Part shown: one piece after another, positions 23,860 to 32,582 of the stretch | Layout of the letters: the number at the start of each line of letters is the position of its first letter | Numbering within the stretch: position 1 is the stretch's first letter | Assembly (NCBI RefSeq): GCF_040796495.1 | Contig: NZ_JBFNQN010000008.1 | Span: forward strand, 186,001-250,000 | Source: Kineococcus endophyticus | Lineage (GTDB): Bacteria > Actinomycetota > Actinomycetes > Actinomycetales > Kineococcaceae | Direction: 5' to 3' | Length of the DNA: 64,000 bases | Position numbers and translations under genes: made by a program | Notes under the pieces: generated by a model | The model's input: the letters and a program-made list of their open reading frames with translations, nothing else | Databases searched by the model: none | Told to the model about the DNA's origin: nothing

Positions 23860-24798
23860 ATGCCCCACCCCGCCGGTCGGCTGATGCTGCTCGACTCCGC
23901 GTCCCTGTACTTCCGCGCCTTCCACGGCGTCCCGGACTCGGTGACCGCCCCGGACGGCACTCCCGTCAACGCGGTGCGGGGCTTCCTGGACTCCATCGCC
24001 TTCCTCGTCACCACGTGGGGGCCGAGCCGCCTGGTGGCCTGCTGGGACGACGACTGGCGCCCGGCGTTCCGGGTCGAGGCGCTGCCGAGCTACAAGGCGC
24101 ACCGCGTGGCGCCCGACGGCGGGGAGGACGCCCCGGACCTGCTGCTGCCCCAGGTGGACGTCATCGTCGACGTGCTGGCCGCGCTCGGCATCGCCCGCGT
24201 CGGGGCCCCCGGCTACGAGGCCGACGACGTCATGGCCACCCTGGCCACCCGGTGCACCGCCACGAGTGGGGACCCCGTCGACGTCGTCACGGGCGACCGG
24301 GACCTGTTCCAGCTGGTCGACGACGCCGCGGGCGTCCGCGTCCTCTACTGCGGCAAGGGCGTCCGCAAGGCCGACGCCGTCACCCAGACGTGGCTGCAGG
24401 GCAAGTACGGCGTCGGCACCGGTCAGGGCTACGCCGACATGGCCGTCCTGCGGGGCGACCCCTCCGACGGGCTGCCGGGCGTCAGCGGGATCGGCGAGAA
24501 GACGGCGGCGGAGCTCGTCACGCGGTACGGCACCCTCGAGGCGCTCGTGGCGGCCGCGCACGACGACGCCTCGGGACTCTCCCCGGGTCAGCGCAGCAAG
24601 CTCCTGGCGGCGCAGGACTACCTCGCCGCCGCTCCCGTCGTCGTCCAGACCGCCCGGGACGTGCCGCTGGGCGACGTCGACGACGCGCTGCCCGCCGCGC
24701 CCGCGGACCTGGACCGCCTCGGGGAGCTCGTGCACCGGTGGGGGTTGCAGTCCAGCGTCGAGCGCGTCCTCACCGCCCTCGTCCACGCGCGCGGCTGA
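23860..24798 (+). CDS. 5'-3' exonuclease (PolA N-terminal type)
   Basis: Stand-alone structure-specific nuclease like the 5' exonuclease domain of DNA polymerase I. The 312-residue protein has the metal-binding acidic clusters LMLLDSASLYFRAFHG, GYEADDVMATLA, DVVTGDRDLFQLV and the helix-hairpin-helix DNA-binding motif LPGVSGIGEKTAAELV. It lies tail to tail with the helY-type helicase, as in Mycobacterium tuberculosis, where Rv2090 lies near helY. The ATG at 23860 lies 7 nt after a GAGACT hexamer, a weak leaderless promoter. Confidence 0.93.
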   Translation: MPHPAGRLMLLDSASLYFRAFHGVPDSVTAPDGTPVNAVRGFLDSIAFLVTTWGPSRLVACWDDDWRPAFRVEALPSYKAHRVAPDGGEDAPDLLLPQVDVIVDVLAALGIARVGAPGYEADDVMATLATRCTATSGDPVDVVTGDRDLFQLVDDAAGVRVLYCGKGVRKADAVTQTWLQGKYGVGTGQGYADMAVLRGDPSDGLPGVSGIGEKTAAELVTRYGTLEALVAAAHDDASGLSPGQRSKLLAAQDYLAAAPVVVQTARDVPLGDVDDALPAAPADLDRLGELVHRWGLQSSVERVLTALVHARG

Positions 24799-24821
24799 CG
24801 GCCCGGGTCGGACGACCGCGC

Positions 24822-27641
24822 TCAGGCCTCGGTGAGCGAGGTGTGGGCGACGACCCCGCGGCGGACGACGTCGACGGCGTCGCGGGCGACGGAGCGGACG
24901 GCCGGGTCGAGCGAGGCCGAGCCGATCTGGTCGAGGAGGTCGACCAGCTGCTTGCAGCGCCGCACGAAGTCCCCCGCGGCGAGGTCGGCCTCGCGCAGCA
25001 CCGCGTCGAGGCGGTGCCCGCTGGCCCACCGGTGCACCGCCCACGCCAGGCCGGGGTCCGGTTCGCGCGTCATCGGCACCTTGTGGTGGTCCTCGCGGTC
25101 GGTGAGGTCGCTCCACAACCGGTGCGTCGTCGCGATGGCCTGCTCGGTGCGCCGCGGGATCCGGTCCGGGCGCCCGCCCTCGTCGCGGCGGGACTCGTGC
25201 ACGAGCGTCGACACCGCGGCGGCGAGGTCGGCCGGCGGGAGCCCGGCCCAGGCGCCCTCGCGCAGGCACTGCGCCACGAGGAGGTCGGTCTCGGCGTTGA
25301 TCCGCCGCAGGGTGCGTCCGGCGTCGGTGACGGCGAGACCGTCCGCCGTGAGGTAGCCGAGCTCGGCCAGCAGGTCGCAGACGCGGTCGAAGGTGCGCGC
25401 GATCGTGCCGGTACGCCCCTCGATCTTGCGCTGCAGCCCCTGGGTGTCGCGGCGCAGCTTCTCCTCCCGCACGGCCCAGCGGGCGTGCTCCTCGCGGTCG
25501 GAGCAGCCGTGGCACGGGTGCGCGCGGACGGCCTCGCGCAGCCGGACGAGTTCGGCGTCCTCGCCCGACCCCGAACCCTGCCGGCGCCGCGGCGGCGGGT
25601 CCCCGCCGCCGGTCTCGGCGAGCGCGTTGCGCAACGAGGACGCGAGGTCGCGACGCTCCTGCGGGGACCGCCAGTTGAAGTTCTTGGGGATGCGGACGCG
25701 TGCGACCGGGTCGACGGCGCCCGTGAAGTCGTGGGCGTCGATGGTCCGCACCTGGCGGTCCTGGGACAGGATCCGGGGCGACGGGCCGTCGAACCCCTTG
25801 CCCGGCACCAGGTCCAGCACGACGCCGAACGACGAGCGACGGCCGCCGGGCAGCCGGACCACGTCCCCCCGGGAGAGGTTCTCCACGGACGTGCGCGCCT
25901 CGGCGCGCCGGGCCGCGGCCCCGGCGCGGGACAGCTCCTTCTCCCGGTCGCTGATGGCCTGCCGCAGCGCGAAGTACTCGCGGAAGTCCCCGAGGTGGCA
26001 CGTCATGGCCTCGGTGTACCCGGCAAGGGCCTCGGTCTGGTTCTTGATCTGCTGGGCCTGCCCCACGACGGCGCGGTCGGCCTGGAACTGCGCGAAGGAC
26101 GTCTCGAGGATGTCGCGGGCGCGTTCGCGGCCGACCTGCTCGACGAGGTTGACGGCCATGTTGTACGTCGGGCGGAAGCTGGAGCGCAGCGGGAACGTGC
26201 GGCGGGAGGCGAGGCCGGCGACGGCCTCGGGGTCGGTGCTGCCGGACCAGACGACGACGGCGTGCCCCTCGACGTCGATCCCGCGCCGCCCCGCACGGCC
26301 GGTGAGCTGGGTGTACTCCCCCGGCGTGACGTCGACGTGGGTCTGCCCGTTCCACTTCACGAGCTTCTCCAGCACGACCGAGCGTGCCGGCATGTTGACG
26401 CCGAGCGCGAGGGTCTCGGTGGCGAAGACGGCCTTGACCAGCCCGCGGGCGAAGAGGTGCTCGACGGTCTCCTTGAACACCGGCAGCATCCCCGCGTGGT
26501 GCGCGGCCAGCCCGCGTTCGAGCCCCTCGAGCCAGCCCCAGTAGCCCAGCACCGCGAGGTCGGAGCTGGGGATCTCGGCGCAGCGCTCCTCGGCCAGGGC
26601 GCGGATCTCCTTGCCCTCCTCCGGTGTCGTGAGCCGCAGCCCCCACGCCACGCACTGCTCGACGGCGGCGTCGCAGCCGGCCCGGCTGAAGATGAAGGTG
26701 ATCGCCGGCAGCAGCCCCGCCTGGTCCAGCGTGTCGAGGACCTGCGCCCGGGACACGGGGCGCTGGCCACCGCCGGTGCGCAACCCACCGCCGCCGCCAC
26801 CGCGGGGGGCGGGACGCGCCTGACCGCGGCGCCGGCCGCGGCCGGGGTGCGAGGCGAGGCGGTCGGTGCGGATCTGCTGGCGCGACATGGCCACGAGCTC
26901 GGGGTTGACGATCGCGCCGGGCACGAGGGACCCCTCGTCCCCCTCGAGCGGGTCGCCGTCGGGGTCGGTGAACAGGTCGTACAGCCGGTTCCCGACGAGC
27001 AGGTGCTGCCACAGGGGGACGGGCCGGTGCTCGGAGACCACCACCTCGGTGTCCCCACGGACGGTGTCCAGCCATGCGCCGAACTCCTCCGCGTTGCTGA
27101 CGGTCGCCGACAGCGAGGCGACGACGACGTCGGAGGGCAGGTGGATGATCACCTCCTCCCACACGGCCCCGCGGGAGCGGTCGGCGAGGTAGTGGACCTC
27201 GTCCATGACGACGTACCCGAGCCCGTCGAGCAGCGAGGACCCGGCGTAGAGCATGTTGCGCAGCACCTCGGTCGTCATGACGACGACGGGCGCCTCGCCG
27301 TTGACCGAGTTGTCGCCGGTGAGCAGGCCGACCGCGCCCGAGCCGTGGCGGGCGACGAGTTCGGCGTACTTCTGGTTCGACAGGGCCTTGATGGGCGTCG
27401 TGTAGAACGCCTTGCGACCGGTGCGCAGCGCCAGGTGGGCGGCGAACTCCCCCACCACCGTCTTGCCGGCGCCGGTCGGGGCGGCGACGAGGACGCCGCG
27501 GCCGGACTCGAGGGCCTGGCACGCCTGCAGCTGGAAGCCGTCGAGGTCGAACCCGAGGGTGCCGGCGAACTGCGCGAGCTCGGTGCGGGACTCCTCGGTG
27601 CGACGGCGCGCTGCCGCGTAGCGTTCCGCGGGGCTTGCCAT
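24822..27641 (-). CDS. helY: DEVH-box helicase HelY (Mtr4/Ski2 type)
   Basis: ATP-dependent nucleic-acid helicase of the Ski2/Mtr4 group, probably acting on RNA. The 939-residue protein has Walker A APTGAGKT (54-61), DEVH (147-150), motif III SATVSN, then HHAGMLP and motif VI QLTGRAGRRG, and a C-terminal arch and helical region with CHGCSDREEHARW. An Arg/Gly-rich insert near 265-300 is low complexity. The ATG at 27641 follows TACTGT (27649-27654, minus) by 7 nt, so it is probably leaderless. It is downstream of the tat and diacylglycerol kinase genes, a conserved order. Confidence 0.95.
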   Translation of the reverse strand: MASPAERYAAARRRTEESRTELAQFAGTLGFDLDGFQLQACQALESGRGVLVAAPTGAGKTVVGEFAAHLALRTGRKAFYTTPIKALSNQKYAELVARHGSGAVGLLTGDNSVNGEAPVVVMTTEVLRNMLYAGSSLLDGLGYVVMDEVHYLADRSRGAVWEEVIIHLPSDVVVASLSATVSNAEEFGAWLDTVRGDTEVVVSEHRPVPLWQHLLVGNRLYDLFTDPDGDPLEGDEGSLVPGAIVNPELVAMSRQQIRTDRLASHPGRGRRRGQARPAPRGGGGGGLRTGGGQRPVSRAQVLDTLDQAGLLPAITFIFSRAGCDAAVEQCVAWGLRLTTPEEGKEIRALAEERCAEIPSSDLAVLGYWGWLEGLERGLAAHHAGMLPVFKETVEHLFARGLVKAVFATETLALGVNMPARSVVLEKLVKWNGQTHVDVTPGEYTQLTGRAGRRGIDVEGHAVVVWSGSTDPEAVAGLASRRTFPLRSSFRPTYNMAVNLVEQVGRERARDILETSFAQFQADRAVVGQAQQIKNQTEALAGYTEAMTCHLGDFREYFALRQAISDREKELSRAGAAARRAEARTSVENLSRGDVVRLPGGRRSSFGVVLDLVPGKGFDGPSPRILSQDRQVRTIDAHDFTGAVDPVARVRIPKNFNWRSPQERRDLASSLRNALAETGGGDPPPRRRQGSGSGEDAELVRLREAVRAHPCHGCSDREEHARWAVREEKLRRDTQGLQRKIEGRTGTIARTFDRVCDLLAELGYLTADGLAVTDAGRTLRRINAETDLLVAQCLREGAWAGLPPADLAAAVSTLVHESRRDEGGRPDRIPRRTEQAIATTHRLWSDLTDREDHHKVPMTREPDPGLAWAVHRWASGHRLDAVLREADLAAGDFVRRCKQLVDLLDQIGSASLDPAVRSVARDAVDVVRRGVVAHTSLTEA

Positions 27642-27675
27642 GGTCGCGACAGTACATCGTGGTACCGGCCCCTGC

Positions 27676-28587
27676 TCACGCCAGGACGGTCAGCGCCCCC
27701 GGGACGACCTCGCAGGTCACGGGCGCTGCGCCGAGGGGTTCGCCGTCGGCGTAGGGCCGCGGCCGGACGACCTCGTCGAGGGGTTCGAGCACCACGCGCC
27801 GCGCACGGTGCACCCGCACCTCGGGCAGGCCGAGGTGACGGCCCTTGCGAGCCCGCGGGAAGAGCTGCAGCGCCGCCACAGGACTCAGCCGGTCGACGAC
27901 GACGACGTCCAGCAGGCCGTCGGTGGGGTCGGCGTCGGGCGCCATGAGGATCCCGCCGCCGTAGCAGCGCGTGTTGGCGACCGCGACGAGCAGGGAGTCG
28001 AGCTCGTGCGCGACGCCGTCGAGGGTCACCCGCACCGGCAGCCCCCGCACGACGGCGAGCTCGCGCAGCGCGGCGAGGGTGTACCGGGCCGGGCCCTTGG
28101 GCCAGCGCCAGACGTTGGCGCGTTCGTTGATGAGGGCGTCCACCCCCGCGGCCAGGATGCTGGCGAACCAGCCCGTCCCGCCGGCGTGCTCGACGCGGAC
28201 GGCATCGACGCGGCGGTGGGTGCCGGCGTGCAGGGCCCGGGCGACGGACTCCGCGGCGGCGACCGGGTCGCCCAGGGTGAGGTCCAGGCCGCGGGCGATG
28301 TCGTTGCCCGTCCCGGCCGGCACGATCCCCAGCGGGGTGCCCGTGCCGGCGACGGCCTCCACGCCCGCGTGGACCAGGCCGTCACCGCCCACGACGACGA
28401 GGGCCTCGAACTCGGTCGTGCGCTCGCGCGCGGTGCGGGAGACGTGCTGCAGGTCCGGACCCGACAGGTCCGTGACCTCGTGGCCCAGCGACCGCAGCGT
28501 CTGCAGGACCCGAGTCCCCGCGGCACGGCCGTCCCCGCGACCCGCCGTCGGGTTCACGAGGAGGCCGACCCGCCCCCTGGAGCTCAC
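27676..28587 (-). CDS. Diacylglycerol/lipid kinase
   Basis: Phosphorylates diacylglycerol or a related lipid. The 303-residue protein has the family nucleotide motif VVVGGDGLVHAGVEAVAG, preceded by LLVNPTAGRGDG and followed by GIVPAGTGNDIARGL, and a C-terminal beta domain (YGGGILMAPDADPTDGLLDVVVVD). The GTG start at 28587 lies 5 nt after the tatC stop, so it is translated from the tat operon. The precise lipid is inferred. Confidence 0.92.
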   Translation of the reverse strand: MSSRGRVGLLVNPTAGRGDGRAAGTRVLQTLRSLGHEVTDLSGPDLQHVSRTARERTTEFEALVVVGGDGLVHAGVEAVAGTGTPLGIVPAGTGNDIARGLDLTLGDPVAAAESVARALHAGTHRRVDAVRVEHAGGTGWFASILAAGVDALINERANVWRWPKGPARYTLAALRELAVVRGLPVRVTLDGVAHELDSLLVAVANTRCYGGGILMAPDADPTDGLLDVVVVDRLSPVAALQLFPRARKGRHLGLPEVRVHRARRVVLEPLDEVVRPRPYADGEPLGAAPVTCEVVPGALTVLA

Positions 28588-28592
28588 GTGCG

Positions 28593-29450
28593 TCAGATGG
28601 TGCTGGCTTCGTCGTCGGACAGGTTGCCGTAGTCCGGCTCCGGCGAGTTCTTCTGACGCCGGCGGTCGTTCGTGAGACAGATGACCATGGCGGCACCGAA
28701 GAGGACCAGCAGCGGCAAGGCCAGGAGCAGCATCGTCGTGATGTCGGACGTCGGCGTCACGAGGGCGGAGAAGAGGAAGCTGAGGAAGACGCTGATGCGC
28801 CACTGCTTGAGGATCGCCTTGCCGGACAGCAGGTGGGCGAAGTTCAGACCCACCAGGACGACCGGCATGAGGAAACCGAGGCCGAACGCCAGGATGATCC
28901 GCATGACGAACGAGAGGTAGACGTCGGCCCCGATGAGGTTGGCGGCGTCGACGGGCGTGAAGTCGATGAGGAACCGCATCGCGTTCGGGAGGACGCTGTA
29001 GGCGATGGCCGCGCCGGCCAGGAACAGCGGCACCGCTGCTCCGATGAATCCGACCGCGTAGCGCTTCTCCTTGCGGGTCAGCCCGGGAGTGATGAACGCC
29101 CAGAACTGCCAGAGCCAGAACGGGCTGGACGCGATGACACCGCACCAGATGGCGCCCTTGACCCGCAGGTCGAAGGCCTGCCCGACCTGGGTGAAGTTCA
29201 GCGCGACGTTGCTGTAGCCCTTGTCGCTGGCGTAGTCGAGCAGCGGGGCCTGCAAGTACTGGAAGACCCCCTCGAAGGAGCCCCAGCTCTCGTTCCACCC
29301 GCCCCAGAGGAACCAACCGGCGATGCTGCCGATCAGCAGGAAGACCGCTGCCTTGGCGACCCGGTTGCGCAGTTCCCTCAGGTGGTCCATGAGGGGCATG
29401 CGCCCCTCGGGATCCTTGGGACGGCGACGTCGGACGGTGGGCACGGCCAT
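28593..29450 (-). CDS. tatC: Twin-arginine translocase subunit TatC
   Basis: Receptor of the Tat pathway that binds twin-arginine signals of folded exported proteins. The 285-residue protein has six transmembrane helices and the conserved N-terminal MPLMDHLRELRNRVAKAA, with the signal-binding acidic residue, then FAFITPGLT-like WAFITPGLTRKEKRY. It is downstream of tatA by 31 nt, in the same operon. A likely substrate is the copper oxidase at the left end. No tatB was seen. Confidence 0.97.
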   Translation of the reverse strand: MAVPTVRRRRPKDPEGRMPLMDHLRELRNRVAKAAVFLLIGSIAGWFLWGGWNESWGSFEGVFQYLQAPLLDYASDKGYSNVALNFTQVGQAFDLRVKGAIWCGVIASSPFWLWQFWAFITPGLTRKEKRYAVGFIGAAVPLFLAGAAIAYSVLPNAMRFLIDFTPVDAANLIGADVYLSFVMRIILAFGLGFLMPVVLVGLNFAHLLSGKAILKQWRISVFLSFLFSALVTPTSDITTMLLLALPLLVLFGAAMVICLTNDRRRQKNSPEPDYGNLSDDEASTI

Positions 29451-29481
29451 GGCAGTCGTGGACTCCTGGTGCGGGGGCGGG

Positions 29482-29784
29482 TCAGGAGGCGCGCGACTGC
29501 TGCTCGGCGTTCTTCTGCGCCGCGTCCTCGGCGGCGAGCTTGGCCTCGAGCGCGGTCGGCTCGTTGTCCTTGGTGAAGGTGGGAGCGGCGGCGGTGGTGG
29601 TGGGAGCCGTCTTCGTCTCCTCCTTGCCGTCGTTCTTCATCTCCTTGACCTCGGACTTGAAGATGCGCATGGAGCGGCCCAGGCCACGGGCGGCGTCGGG
29701 GAGACGCTTGCTGCCGAAGAGCGCGATGATCAGGACGACGAGGATGACGAGCACCCACGGGTGGTCGACGAGGTTGCGGAACAT
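29482..29784 (-). CDS. tatA: Twin-arginine translocase subunit TatA
   Basis: Pore-forming Tat subunit of 100 residues: one N-terminal transmembrane helix ([20 protein letters not shown]), the [24 protein letters not shown] hinge and amphipathic helix, then a charged Thr/Ala/Glu-rich tail. Translation from ATG 29784 follows GGAGG at 4 nt. A TACGAT -10 (29815-29820, minus) gives a leader of about 24 nt. First gene of the tatA-tatC-kinase operon. Confidence 0.95.
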   Translation of the reverse strand: MFRNLVDHPWVLVILVVLIIALFGSKRLPDAARGLGRSMRIFKSEVKEMKNDGKEETKTAPTTTAAAPTFTKDNEPTALEAKLAAEDAAQKNAEQQSRAS

Positions 29785-29858
29785 CAGTCCTCCAGTGTCG
29801 GTCGTAGCGCGGCCATCGTACGTCGCCCGGGGGCGGACGTGGGACAAGCATGCGCGTC

Positions 29859-29927
29859 GAGTCCTCCGATCGGCACCGTTCCGTGACGTCCCGGGCGGAT
29901 TCACGGAGGACTCCCAGGGACGGAACG
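29859..29927. promoter_or_regulatory. Interleaved inverted repeats upstream of tatA
   Basis: Two perfect inverted repeats interlock: GAGTCCTCCG (29859-29868) with CGGAGGACTC (29904-29913), and CGTTCCGT (29877-29884) with ACGGAACG (29920-29927). As RNA this order would permit a pseudoknot; as DNA it gives two overlapping dyads upstream of the tatA -10. Function unknown. Confidence 0.45.
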
Positions 29928-29945
29928 CCGGGGCCCGGACGCACG

Positions 29946-29988
29946 AGAGCCGCCCCGCGGACGCTGGGCGCGTCCGCTGGGCGGCTCT
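29946..29988 (-). terminator. Terminator of the zinc-ribbon gene
   Basis: Two stacked perfect stems: AGAGCCGCCC/GGGCGGCTCT (10 bp) and GCGGACGC/GCGTCCGC (8 bp), loop TGGGC. It is 22 nt after the stop of the zinc-ribbon gene at 30011. Confidence 0.85.
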
Positions 29989-30010
29989 TCGAGAGGTGTG
30001 GGGGTCGAGC

Positions 30011-30349
30011 TCAGCGCACCGTGCGCAGGCCGCGGGCGGCCAGCGAGGCGAGGTCGTCGCAGGAGTCGAGGACGAGGGCGAAGTCCAGGACGTCGTCCCA
30101 GGCGATGGTCGAGCCGGTGTGCGTCTCCATGGCCTCGGCCGGGATGGTCCAGCGCTCGACGGCGACACCGCCGGAGACGAGCAGCGCCACGACGTCCTCG
30201 CCGGCCGGCTTGCGGACCTCGTCCTTGCACTTGGGGCAGCCGAACGCGTAGAAGGAGCGCTCCTTGGCCGAGCACACCACGAGGCGGACCTGCTTGGGCG
30301 TGAGCTCGACGTCGCCGCAGCAGGGGCAGGAAGCCTTGATCGTGGTCAT
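30011..30349 (-). CDS. Small zinc-ribbon protein, function unknown
   Basis: 112 residues starting [16 protein letters not shown], with a second cysteine pair ([14 protein letters not shown]), so four cysteines can bind zinc. The rest has one hydrophobic strand ([21 protein letters not shown]) and an acidic helical end ([19 protein letters not shown]). It looks like a conserved actinobacterial hypothetical; partners are unknown. The ATG at 30349 is preferred over the upstream frame because the N-terminal motif begins there. It is flanked by a good terminator and lies between tatA and pafC. Confidence 0.8.
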   Translation of the reverse strand: MTTIKASCPCCGDVELTPKQVRLVVCSAKERSFYAFGCPKCKDEVRKPAGEDVVALLVSGGVAVERWTIPAEAMETHTGSTIAWDDVLDFALVLDSCDDLASLAARGLRTVR

Positions 30350-30514
30350 GTCGTGCACCTCTCGTTCGTGGTGTTGGTCCGGCGGCGACCCCGCCGTCCG
30401 ACAACCACTGCTTCGGCACGCTCCGACGATCCCTTGAACGGCGAATCCGACCCAACCTTGACAGTCCGGCCGCTGGTGTGTTGTGCGTTGGGCCAACCCG
30501 GTGAGACCAACGTT

Positions 30515-31501
30515 TCAGGCGTAACGCGCCAGGGCCGTCAACGCTGCGTCACGGACCTCCACGGCCAGCTCGGGCGGGTCGACGACGCGAGCCCCGGCCC
30601 CGAGCCGCAGCAGGAGCCGGTGCACCCAGGAGGTGTCCGCGGTCCGCATCCGCACGCGCAGCGCGGCCTCCTCCCAGGCGTCCTCGGGCGCGTCCTCGAC
30701 GGAGTCGACCGGGTAGTAGTCGACGACCCAGGCCGCCTGCGGCGCGAGGTCGACCGTCACGACGAGGTCGTCGGGGCTGGGCCGGAACAGGTCGCTCGCC
30801 ACGTCCCGGGACTCGGCCTGCGCGGGCGGGGTCCCGTCGACGTCGAGGACCTCCGCGGCCTCGATGCGGTCGACGCGGAACAGCCGGACGCCCTCGGCGC
30901 GGTGGCACCAGGCCTCCAGGTACCAGCGGCCCTCGACGCTGACGAGCCGCATGGGGTCGACGTCGCGTTCAGTGCGCTCGTCACGGCTGGGCACGAGGTA
31001 GCTCAGGTGCAGGCGCCGGTGCTCGCGCAGGGCCAGCCGAGCCGTCTCCAGGACGACGGCGCTGGAGGAGTCGCTGACGTCGACGGCGACTGCGCGGGCG
31101 ACGGTGCGGGCCGCTCCCCCGGCCTCCCCGGTGGCTTCCGACAGCTTGGCCATCGCACCTTCGAGCGCCTCCCGGTCGTGCAGCCCCGGGACCTCGGCCA
31201 GCGTCCGCAGCCCCACGAGCAGGGCGACGGCCTCGTCGACGGCCAGCCGCGCGGGCCGGGCGATCGGGTCGGCGTTGGACAGGTAGACGTGCCCGGACTC
31301 CCAGCGCGCGTCGATGAGGTCGTCGGGCAGGTGCCCGGGGGTGCCGCAGACGAAGAGCAGCTCGAGGTCGTGGACGAGGTCGTCCGGCGTGATCCCGAAG
31401 TGCTCGGCGGCCTCGTCCACGGGGATGCCCTGGTGGGTCAGCAGGTACGGGACCATCGCCAGGAGCCGCGACAGCCGCTCGGTGGAGGCGTTGCCGGTCA
31501 C
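30515..31501 (-). CDS. pafC: WYL-domain regulator PafC
   Basis: Partner of PafB in the heterodimeric activator that controls the RecA-independent DNA damage response in mycobacteria. The 328-residue protein has an N-terminal winged-helix region (RLLAMVPYLLTHQGIPVDEAAEHFGIT), a WYL domain (HLSYLVPSRDERTERDVDP, GRWYLEAWCHRAEGVRLFRVDRI) and a C-terminal WCX extension. The GTG start overlaps the pafB stop by 4 nt (GTGA), so the two are translated together. Confidence 0.95.
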   Translation of the reverse strand: MTGNASTERLSRLLAMVPYLLTHQGIPVDEAAEHFGITPDDLVHDLELLFVCGTPGHLPDDLIDARWESGHVYLSNADPIARPARLAVDEAVALLVGLRTLAEVPGLHDREALEGAMAKLSEATGEAGGAARTVARAVAVDVSDSSSAVVLETARLALREHRRLHLSYLVPSRDERTERDVDPMRLVSVEGRWYLEAWCHRAEGVRLFRVDRIEAAEVLDVDGTPPAQAESRDVASDLFRPSPDDLVVTVDLAPQAAWVVDYYPVDSVEDAPEDAWEEAALRVRMRTADTSWVHRLLLRLGAGARVVDPPELAVEVRDAALTALARYA

Positions 31502-32526
31502 GCGCGCACCCCCGCCGCTCCCCGCAGCCGGCGCAGGACGGCCTCGCGCAGGTCGTCCGGCTCGAGCACGACGACGTCGGCCCCGTAGGCGGCGAGCTCG
31601 TCGGCGGCCACCTCCACGTCGCTGACGTCGAGCACCACGAGGTCCTCCGCCTCCGAGCGGGCTTCGACCGACCGCGCGCGACGCCGGACGGCGAGCCCGG
31701 CACCGGAGCGGACGAGGAGCTGCGCCTGCCGGGTCTGCACCGGGCCGACGCTGCGGCCGACGACCTCGCGCGGGTCGATGCCGTCCGGGACCTCGTAGGA
31801 GCCGGGGCGGCCGATGCGCTTGACCGCCGAGGCCACGCGGGAGAGCCGGAAGACGCGGGTGGCCTGCCGGTCGCGGTCGTGCCCGACGAGGTACCAGCGC
31901 CCGTGCCACGACACGATCGCCCACGGTTCGACGTGCCGGACGGCCGGTTCACCGCCGGCGCGGCGGTAGGTGAACTGCACGGGGGTGCGGTCGCGCGTCG
32001 CGGCGTAGAGGGGGTCGAAGGCCGGTTCGGCCGTCCGCACGCGCGGTTCGACGCCGATGAGGGAGCTCTCGTCCGGTTCGACGCCGAGGCTGCGCAGCTT
32101 CACGAGGGCCCGGGTGGCGGGCCCGGCGAGGCTGGCCTGCTGCCAGACGCGGCTGGCCAGCGACAGGACGGCCAGCTCACCCGGGGTGAAGCGGATCTCG
32201 GGCAGCGCGTAGGCCTCCCGGTCGATCCGGTAGCCGGCCTCGTCCTCGAAGAAGGCGTCCTCCCCACCGGTCTCCAGCGGGACGCCGAGCTCGCGAAGGT
32301 CCTCCTTGTCGCGCTCGAACATCCGCTCGAAGGCGACGGTGGTGGCGCAGTCGGCGTACTGCGGGACGGCGGTGCGGATCTGCTCCTTCGTCAGCCAGCG
32401 GCGGGTGGCCGACAGGGCGATGACGAGGTTGAGCAGCCGCTCGGTGCGCCGGGCACCGCGGGCGGCGGCCGCCGCTCCACCGGGCTGCGCACCGACTGCC
32501 GGAGAGCCACCGGAGATCTGCGTCAT
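31498..32526 (-). CDS. pafB: WYL-domain regulator PafB
   Basis: First member of the PafBC activator. The 342-residue protein has the helix-turn-helix at about 28-75 (RLLNLVIALSATRRWLTKEQIRTAVPQY), then the WYL domain (FTYRRAGGEPAVRHVEPWAIV, GRWYLVGHDRDRQATRVFRLSRV) and a C-terminal WCX domain. Gene order pafB-pafC matches other actinomycetes. The divergent DUF3866 gene shares a 56-bp promoter region; a TAGCGT -10 (32537-32542, minus) lies 10 nt from the ATG. Confidence 0.95.
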   Translation of the reverse strand: MTQISGGSPAVGAQPGGAAAAARGARRTERLLNLVIALSATRRWLTKEQIRTAVPQYADCATTVAFERMFERDKEDLRELGVPLETGGEDAFFEDEAGYRIDREAYALPEIRFTPGELAVLSLASRVWQQASLAGPATRALVKLRSLGVEPDESSLIGVEPRVRTAEPAFDPLYAATRDRTPVQFTYRRAGGEPAVRHVEPWAIVSWHGRWYLVGHDRDRQATRVFRLSRVASAVKRIGRPGSYEVPDGIDPREVVGRSVGPVQTRQAQLLVRSGAGLAVRRRARSVEARSEAEDLVVLDVSDVEVAADELAAYGADVVVLEPDDLREAVLRRLRGAAGVRA

Positions 32527-32570
32527 GGTGTCGTGGACGCTACCGGAACCACGCCCGCACGCAGCCTGCG

Positions 32571-32576
32571 TACGCT
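32571..32576 (+). promoter_or_regulatory. -10 of the leaderless DUF3866 gene
   Basis: TACGCT ending 6 nt before the GTG at 32583. It is back to back with the pafB -10 at 32537-32542, so the two divergent promoters almost touch. Confidence 0.6.
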
Positions 32577-32582
32577 CGGAGC

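Noticed and set aside
19267-27947. Rightward frames of 1280 and 1721 codons over lnt, the amidohydrolase and helY
   Set aside because: Low-complexity Arg/Gly/Val translations opposite to genes with complete motifs; typical high-GC shadows.
30458-30463. TTGACA on the plus strand between pafC and the zinc-ribbon gene
   Set aside because: No -10 with A at position 2 and T at position 6 occurs at 16-18 nt, and no rightward gene follows before pafC.
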